A stretch of DNA of 34,177 nt from contig JAMPAB010000012.1 of assembly GCA_023667435.1 (NCBI GenBank), forward strand, positions 1 to 34,177. Direction: 5' to 3'. Both the position numbers and the translations under genes were made by a program. The stretch is from Corallococcus sp. (lineage in GTDB: Bacteria; Bacillota; Clostridia; Christensenellales; CAG-314). The first letter of the stretch is position 1. Each line of letters opens with the position of its first letter. Below are positions 28,809-34,177 of this stretch, in pieces. The notes beneath the pieces are model-generated. The model ran no database searches and was not told the DNA's origin. It worked only from the letters and a program-made list of their open reading frames with translations.

Positions 28809-31724
28809 TTGAAAACCGAAAAAGTCAGCGTCGGAAAAAAAGCGGCAAGTATTGTCGGCATTTCCGTCGCTTCGATTCTTATTATAATAGTCTTTTGCGG
28901 CAGGTTTATAAACCCCGACGGCGCTTTGGGATTTTTGCGTTTTGCAAATTTCTTTTTGGGCGCTTTCGGTATGTCGTTTTACGGAATAATGGCGGCAGTG
29001 ATAGTTACCTGTTCATTCGTTTTGACGGGCAAAAATATCCGTATTCCCGTTAAATACGTAATCCATTTTATTTTAATGTTCGTGGCGATAGTTTTGTTCG
29101 TTCACATTCTTACTACGACTTATTTGCCGGACAATTTCGCTACGCATATGAATTTGGTCTACCATTATTACGACGATCAAATGGGCATACCTACTTTTGG
29201 CGGCGTAGTATTCGGCATTGTAGCTTACGGACTTGTTCGCGGACTGACGGTATACGGCGCGTCGATCGTCGTTGTCGCGCTGCTTGCCTGGACCGTTTAC
29301 GTTGTTGCGGATTTCTTTTACAAATACTATACTGGCAAGCTTACCCTTACGTCAAAATCTGTCAACGCAGATATAAAACCGACGGAAACAACCTCCGACG
29401 TTTCCGAAGCCCCTGCCGATTCAGAAGCGGCTGCGCGCCGTCGCGCTTACGAATTCCTCTTTACTCAGCAGGAAACGACTATTAATCCCGAAGAAGTAAC
29501 GCGCCGTACGGTTTCGGAGCATTACGACGTTGCGCAGCAGTCTACTATTAACAACGACAAAAATTCTACTTACAGCAAAGATCAAGCTAAAGATTTACTC
29601 TTCGGCAACGGCGAAAAAACTTCCCGAAAATCCAATGCTGATTCTTTCTTCGGCAGAGAAAACGACGCTAACGACGAATATTTAGTCAGAGGATATTTTC
29701 CGGGAAATGCTCCTAAGGACGAAAATAAACAAGACGGCGCGGAGCCCCGCGACGACTGGAAAGTTTCGTACGTCAAAGACGAACCTTGTATAGAAACTCC
29801 GAAAACGGAACCTGTCTCGGAAGTCGCTCCGTCCTATACGTACGATAATATCGAGGACGCTGCAGATACCGTCGACGTATCGGATATTGTAATCGACGAC
29901 GATTTCGACGCGCCGATTATAGACGAACGCGTAACTAACGACGAACCTGACGTGCCTTTCGTAGAGCGGCAGCCTGTGTTTGAAACCGAACCCGAAACGG
30001 TTGAAGAAACTGTTAGACCTGCGGAAACGCCGTTTTCCGTTCCCGTTCCCGAACCTGTCGACGCGCGTACAGAGCAAACCGCAGCTGCGCAACCCCAAAA
30101 TGATCCTGATGAGGTTGTTGCAGTGTTCAGAGAAGAACCCGTCGAAGGAGGAACCCAACTGACGTTCGACGTCATGACGCACGGCGATCTGGAGGACGCG
30201 AAGAAAAAAGTCCATCATTATATGGAATATAACGTTCCGCCTTTCGAATTACTTAACGACGTAACGATAGTCGAAGATCACGAGGCGGACGACAGAAAAC
30301 GCTGCGCTCAGGCAATCGTAGGCAAGCTGGCGGTCTTCGGTATCAAAATCGAGCTTTCCGACATTATCGTCGGACCCTCCGTTACGCGGTATATGTTTAC
30401 GGTTTTGTCTCAAAAAACGCGTATGGGCGACTTTAAGCAGTATTCCGACGATATCAAAGCATGCGTCGAGGCGCAGGATGATATACGTATCGAGGCGCCC
30501 GTTCACGGAACTAATATGGTAGGTATAGAGGTCGCCAACAAAGTGAAAAGGCCTGTAGTTCTGCGGAGTCTGCTCGAATCGTCGGATTTTCAGAAGGATA
30601 AAGGCAAGCTTACGTTCGCGATAGGTCAGGAAATTACAGGTAAAGTCGTACTGGCCGATTTGTCCGAAATGCCGCACCTTTTGATTGCGGGAACGACAGG
30701 CTCGGGTAAGAGCGTATGCCTGAACTGTCTTATCGTCAGTTTGATGTACAAATATGGTCCCGAATACGTTCGCTTTGTAATGGTGGACCCCAAATTCGTA
30801 GAACTTTCGCGTTATAACGGAATTCCTCATATGCTTACCACCGAAACGATTACCACAATGCAGGACGCTTTGGCTTGCATGGACTATCTGATTTCGGAAA
30901 TGGAGGCGCGTTATCAGTTATTCCGTCAAAACGGCGTAGACAAAATCAGCGAGTACAATAAACGGATAAATACCAAAACGGCGCAGAAATTGCCGTATTT
31001 GGTCTTTGTGGTGGACGAGTTGGCAGACTTGATGGCTACCAGTAAAAAAGCTTTCGAAGCAAAACTGATGAGACTTGCGCAAAAAGCGAGAGCTGCCGGA
31101 ATTCACATTGTTTTGGCAACGCAGCGTCCCGACACCAACGTTATTACGGGAACGATTAAATCCAATCTTCCTTGCCGTATGGCTTTAAAAGTAGCGTCGC
31201 AGTACGACAGTCAAACTATTATAGGAGGCGGCGGAGCGGAAAAACTGTTGGGCAGAGGCGATATGCTGTTTATGAACTCCACAGGATCTTCCGAACTTAC
31301 GCGCGTACAGGGAGCGTATATTTCCAACGACGAAATCCGCGCGTTGGTAGATTATTCAAAAACCGTCAACGAAGTATTTTACGATACTTCGATTTCCGAC
31401 GAAATATTTGTCTCCCGCCATCCTAAAGAGGATGAACCGCGCGATGACGAATCGAAAAACGCCACGAGCAAAGAAAATCATCTTGATCCCTATTGCAAAA
31501 AAGCTCTTCGTTTCTGGTTGGAGAAACAGGGCGGCAGAGCGTCTATCGCTTCGATACAGCGCAGTCTCGCTATCGGTTTTAACCGCGCGGGTCGCATTAT
31601 GGATTCGTTACAAAAGCTCAAATACGTCGAGGAGCTTTCTCCCAGCGATCCGAGCTCGAAACCGCTAAGAGTTTTGATATCGCTAGACGAACTGGACGAA
31701 TTGTTCCCCGATATGCCCGATTAG
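28809..31724 (+). CDS. ftsK: DNA translocase FtsK/SpoIIIE (971 aa)
   Basis: FtsK/SpoIIIE pumps DNA through the division or sporulation septum. The N-terminus has four or five membrane segments within about residues 13-175. A long acidic, Pro/Glu/Thr-rich linker follows (about 180-470). The motor domain has Walker A GTTGSGKS at 628-635 and Walker B in LVFVVDELADLM, then ATQRPDTNVITG. The C-terminal gamma winged helix (DPYCKKALRFWLEKQGGRAS to the end) reads polar DNA sequences. The start is TTG 28809, set by GGGAGG (28797-28802); GTG 28779 lies before that site. Whether it serves division, sporulation or both cannot be told from the sequence; the long linker is common in clostridia. Confidence 0.96.
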   Translation: MKTEKVSVGKKAASIVGISVASILIIIVFCGRFINPDGALGFLRFANFFLGAFGMSFYGIMAAVIVTCSFVLTGKNIRIPVKYVIHFILMFVAIVLFVHILTTTYLPDNFATHMNLVYHYYDDQMGIPTFGGVVFGIVAYGLVRGLTVYGASIVVVALLAWTVYVVADFFYKYYTGKLTLTSKSVNADIKPTETTSDVSEAPADSEAAARRRAYEFLFTQQETTINPEEVTRRTVSEHYDVAQQSTINNDKNSTYSKDQAKDLLFGNGEKTSRKSNADSFFGRENDANDEYLVRGYFPGNAPKDENKQDGAEPRDDWKVSYVKDEPCIETPKTEPVSEVAPSYTYDNIEDAADTVDVSDIVIDDDFDAPIIDERVTNDEPDVPFVERQPVFETEPETVEETVRPAETPFSVPVPEPVDARTEQTAAAQPQNDPDEVVAVFREEPVEGGTQLTFDVMTHGDLEDAKKKVHHYMEYNVPPFELLNDVTIVEDHEADDRKRCAQAIVGKLAVFGIKIELSDIIVGPSVTRYMFTVLSQKTRMGDFKQYSDDIKACVEAQDDIRIEAPVHGTNMVGIEVANKVKRPVVLRSLLESSDFQKDKGKLTFAIGQEITGKVVLADLSEMPHLLIAGTTGSGKSVCLNCLIVSLMYKYGPEYVRFVMVDPKFVELSRYNGIPHMLTTETITTMQDALACMDYLISEMEARYQLFRQNGVDKISEYNKRINTKTAQKLPYLVFVVDELADLMATSKKAFEAKLMRLAQKARAAGIHIVLATQRPDTNVITGTIKSNLPCRMALKVASQYDSQTIIGGGGAEKLLGRGDMLFMNSTGSSELTRVQGAYISNDEIRALVDYSKTVNEVFYDTSISDEIFVSRHPKEDEPRDDESKNATSKENHLDPYCKKALRFWLEKQGGRASIASIQRSLAIGFNRAGRIMDSLQKLKYVEELSPSDPSSKPLRVLISLDELDELFPDMPD

Positions 31725-31733
31725 GATATACTT

Positions 31734-33080
31734 ATGAAAACAAAAGTTGGAATCGTGTCGCTCGGCTGCGATAAAAACCGTGTCGATACCGAAGTTATGT
31801 TGTCAAATCTTGTAAAAGGCGGCTATGAAATTACCTCTGACGCCTCTGACGCGGACGTTATAATCGTCAATACGTGCGCTTTTTTGGAATCGTCGCGCAA
31901 GGAAAGTATCGAAACGGCGTTGGAAATGGCAAGATATAAAAAGTCGGGAAAATGCCGCAAGGTTATACTTACGGGGTGTTTGGGACAGAAATTCGGAGAA
32001 GAAGTATTTAAAGAACTTCACGAAGTCGATTCCGTTATAGGTACGGAAAATTATAGCGATATATGCAGCGTTGTCGAAAATACGTTACGGGGCGAACGCA
32101 AACTGTTGCAGAATCCGTGTAACGGCGTAACGTTCGGATCTCGTATTCTTACGACGGCTCCGCACGTAGCTTATTTGAAAATTGCCGACGGTTGCGACAA
32201 TTACTGTACGTACTGTTTGATTCCTTATATTCGCGGACGGTTTCGTTCGGTAGATATGGAAAAAATAGTAGAGCAAGCGCGCGAGCTTGCTAAACAGGGC
32301 GTTAAAGAGCTGATTTTGGTTGCGCAGGACGTTACCCGATACGGAAAAGATTTGTACGGAGAATACAAGTTAGTCGAACTGCTTCGTAAACTTTCCGATA
32401 TAGAGGAAATCGTTTGGATCCGCCTACTTTATTGTTATCCCGAATTATTCGACGACAAGCTTCGGCAAGAAATTGTCGCTAACGACAAAATAGTCAACTA
32501 CGTCGATATCCCTTTGCAACACGTCAACGACGGCATACTTCGAAAAATGAATCGCCGCTCCGACGGTAAATCGATACGCGAGTTGTTCGATAATCTTTTA
32601 GAAGACGGAATCGCCGTCCGTTCTACGTTCATCTGCGGTTTCCCGTCGGAAACGAAGGATACGGTAGAGGAAGTTCGCGACTTCTTGACGTCCTACAGAT
32701 TGCGCAACGTAGGCTTTTTTGCTTACTCGCGCGAAGAAGGAACCGCTGCGGCGAAATTCGACAAACAGGTGTCCGAGCGCGCCAAGAAAAACTACGTAAA
32801 TACGTTATACGATGCGCAGTACGGAATTGCAACGCAGCTTAACTCGTCGGATGTAGGTAAAATTTACAAATGCGTAATTGACGATATAGGGGACGTTGCA
32901 GGGGATTACAGTGCTGCCGACGGATACAATTTCTACGAAGGGAGAACTTATTTTATGTCGCCCGATATAGACGGTATCGTGCATATAGCGTCTAAAACGC
33001 CCTTGCATTTAGGCGGGTTCTATGACGTCAAGATAACCGATTTCGAAGGATACGATTTGATAGGAGAAGTGGCGGAATGA
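31734..33080 (+). CDS. rimO: Ribosomal protein S12 methylthiotransferase RimO (448 aa)
   Basis: RimO is a radical SAM enzyme that methylthiolates the conserved Asp of ribosomal protein S12. Three N-terminal cysteines for the auxiliary cluster are present (Cys12, Cys48, Cys82), then the radical SAM motif Cys154-x3-Cys158-x2-Cys161 in CDNYCTYC. IPYIRGRFRS and DIPLQHVNDGILRKMNR are family hallmarks, and a TRAM domain closes the protein. The form VSLGCDKNRVD at the start points to RimO more than to MiaB. AGGAT overlaps the ftsK stop region six bases before the ATG, and the end overlaps pgsA as ATGA. Confidence 0.95.
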   Translation: MKTKVGIVSLGCDKNRVDTEVMLSNLVKGGYEITSDASDADVIIVNTCAFLESSRKESIETALEMARYKKSGKCRKVILTGCLGQKFGEEVFKELHEVDSVIGTENYSDICSVVENTLRGERKLLQNPCNGVTFGSRILTTAPHVAYLKIADGCDNYCTYCLIPYIRGRFRSVDMEKIVEQARELAKQGVKELILVAQDVTRYGKDLYGEYKLVELLRKLSDIEEIVWIRLLYCYPELFDDKLRQEIVANDKIVNYVDIPLQHVNDGILRKMNRRSDGKSIRELFDNLLEDGIAVRSTFICGFPSETKDTVEEVRDFLTSYRLRNVGFFAYSREEGTAAAKFDKQVSERAKKNYVNTLYDAQYGIATQLNSSDVGKIYKCVIDDIGDVAGDYSAADGYNFYEGRTYFMSPDIDGIVHIASKTPLHLGGFYDVKITDFEGYDLIGEVAE

Positions 33081-33727
33081 ATATACCAAACAGTTTGTCT
33101 TTAACGCGTATATGTCTCATACCTTTATTTATCGCCATGTATTTCGTTCCGTATGAATGGGGCGCGTATGCGGCAATAGCAGTGTTTCTTTTGTGTTGTT
33201 TTACCGATTTTCTCGACGGGTATATTGCGCGGAAATACCATATGGTAACGGATTTGGGTAAACTTCTTGATCCTATTGCCGACAAAATTTTAGTATGCGC
33301 CGCATTGTTCTGCGTCGTTGCGACTAATCCTCTGCAATACTTTTACGGATCGGTTTTCGATATGTCTTCCGAATTTGCCGCAAGCTTCGGAACGATCTTT
33401 CTTACGGTGGGTTCCATTTTGATACTTGCGCGCGAATTACTTATAAGCGCGGTCAGAATGATTGCCGCAAGTAAAGGAATTGTAGTGCAGGCAAATGTTT
33501 TCGGTAAAATTAAAACCGTTACGCAGGACGTCTCTTTGCCGTTGCTAATTCTCCTTAACGTAGCGAAAATGTATCAAGCGTTGAGTATGCGTCTGAATTC
33601 CGCAACGCTTTGGACCGACGTAATTTGGCTGATTTCGGTCATCGTATTCGGTCTTGCGGTAATTATGACGATAGTGTCCGGCGTTATATATATGGTTCAA
33701 AATAGAAAGGTGTTTGAAAATAAATGA
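33077..33727 (+). CDS. pgsA: CDP-diacylglycerol-glycerol-3-phosphate 3-phosphatidyltransferase PgsA (216 aa)
   Basis: PgsA makes phosphatidylglycerophosphate, the precursor of phosphatidylglycerol, in the cytoplasmic membrane. The CDP-alcohol transferase signature is complete: Asp44, Asp47-Gly48, Ala51-Arg52, Gly61, Asp65 and Asp69 in the segment TDFLDGYIARK to LLDPIADK. Several membrane helices follow. The protein starts MNIPNSLSLTRICLIPLF, typical of the family, though somewhat longer (216 versus about 190). It is coupled to rimO upstream and to the CinA-like gene downstream by 4-base ATGA overlaps. Confidence 0.95.
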   Translation: MNIPNSLSLTRICLIPLFIAMYFVPYEWGAYAAIAVFLLCCFTDFLDGYIARKYHMVTDLGKLLDPIADKILVCAALFCVVATNPLQYFYGSVFDMSSEFAASFGTIFLTVGSILILARELLISAVRMIAASKGIVVQANVFGKIKTVTQDVSLPLLILLNVAKMYQALSMRLNSATLWTDVIWLISVIVFGLAVIMTIVSGVIYMVQNRKVFENK

Positions 33728-34177
33728 TAAAAATTTTAGCGAAAAACTTCAGTAAATCGGTGTCGTTTTTGTGCGGAAAGTTTGACGGCGAGTTTGCGCA
33801 ATATGACGTTTGCCTCACAAACGACGTCAATTCCGCCAAACAAACCGTATCGAATGCGGTTGATTCCTCCTGTCAATCTTTGATAATTGTCGGCGACGTC
33901 GGCGCAAGTAGTACATTGTTTTCCGAAACGCTTAATCTTGCGATGTTTTACGATAAATTCGCAGAGAAGAATATCTTGCAATACTGTAAACTTTCAAAGA
34001 CGGATATTCCTCCACAGCACGTTTTGGACAAGCTCTGCTCTGCGCCCGAAGCTTTTAATCATTATGCGTCCGCCTACGGGTATCAGTGCGCTTGTTACGG
34101 CGAATACAACAAATGCCACGTGTTTTTTATTCCCGACGATGTGCGCGAATGCGCTGTGCTGGACGAGAGTTACATAA
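33724..34177 (+). CDS. CinA/MoaB-like protein, N-terminal part (partial, diverged)
   Basis: The frame starts at ATG 33724, overlapping the pgsA stop, and is still open at the window end (151 codons seen). cinA is the gene expected after pgsA in Firmicutes. The visible part loosely follows the CinA N-terminal molybdopterin-binding-like domain: SLIIVGDVGASSTLFSETL sits where GGLGPTxDDLT is expected, and KCHVFFIPDDVRECAVLDES where the ILLPGPPSEL segment is expected. The key motifs are not conserved, so if it is CinA-like, this domain has probably lost its original activity. A C-terminal amidohydrolase domain, if present, would lie beyond the window. The call depends largely on position. Confidence 0.45.
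   Translation, partial: MIKILAKNFSKSVSFLCGKFDGEFAQYDVCLTNDVNSAKQTVSNAVDSSCQSLIIVGDVGASSTLFSETLNLAMFYDKFAEKNILQYCKLSKTDIPPQHVLDKLCSAPEAFNHYASAYGYQCACYGEYNKCHVFFIPDDVRECAVLDESYI

Noticed and set aside
29582..30218. Long open frames on the minus strand opposite the ftsK linker
   Set aside because: They mirror the repetitive acidic Pro/Glu/Thr-rich coding sequence of ftsK and carry no initiation signals.

Overview
The window looks like core chromosome of an uncultured, spore-forming Firmicute, most likely class Clostridia. The grounds are gene content and order: smc-ftsY, ylxM-ffh-rpsP-khpA-rimM-trmD-rbgA-rnhB-yraN, gerW(ytfJ)-dac-rluB, an IspH-ribosomal S1 fusion followed by rpsO-pnp-ylxY-mlpA, and spoIIIE/ftsK-rimO-pgsA. 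Promoters are ordinary sigma-A type (TTGACA-17-TATAAT) and most starts have a GGAGG-like ribosome binding site. Placement below class level is not possible from the sequence alone.

Layout. 1-1402: 3' end of smc, then ftsY. 1454-6744: an accessory cassette between ftsY and ylxM, bounded by terminators; it holds a minus-strand tetR-ABC ATPase-FtsX permease operon and a plus-strand gene for a membrane protein with two Rossmann-like segments and a RyR-like C-terminus. 6747-11988: a tightly packed SRP, ribosome-assembly and RNA operon, lacking rplS at its usual place. 11989-14827: a second accessory stretch with tRNA-Ala(GGC), a duplicated tRNA 3' end, an inverted copy of a hairpin repeat, a membrane protein with a degenerate pyrophosphatase-like domain, and a secreted polysaccharide deacetylase. 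14828-20407: sporulation and envelope genes (small membrane protein, gerW, D-Ala-D-Ala carboxypeptidase), then rluB, surE, a flavoprotein and chorismate mutase. 20480-28558: plsC, ispH-rpsA, rpsO, pnp, ylxY, mlpA. 28741-34177: ftsK/spoIIIE, rimO, pgsA and the start of a CinA-like gene cut by the window end.

How the genes work together. Much of the window is translation and protein targeting: SRP (ffh) and its receptor (ftsY), ribosomal proteins S16, S15 and S1, assembly factors (rimM, rbgA, khpA), tRNA and rRNA modification (trmD, rluB), S12 methylthiolation (rimO), and RNA turnover (pnp, rnhB). A second theme is chromosome segregation, envelope and spore formation (smc, ftsK/spoIIIE, gerW, dac, pgsA, plsC, two deacetylases).

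Most unusual items: (1) the RyR/Rossmann membrane protein at 4502-6658; (2) the membrane-tethered pyrophosphatase-like protein at 12853-13578, whose metal-binding residues are largely replaced; (3) a family of 58-68 bp palindromic repeats at 26891-27182 and 12757-12815 whose arms change together so that pairing is kept, with an associated 18-bp palindrome found four times; (4) a 21-bp exact copy of the tRNA-Ala 3' end 188 bp downstream of the tRNA; (5) a terminator that abuts the rimM start codon; and (6) the conserved catalytic Asp of TrmD replaced by Glu. Everything here was read by eye without database searches; family names rest on motif recognition.
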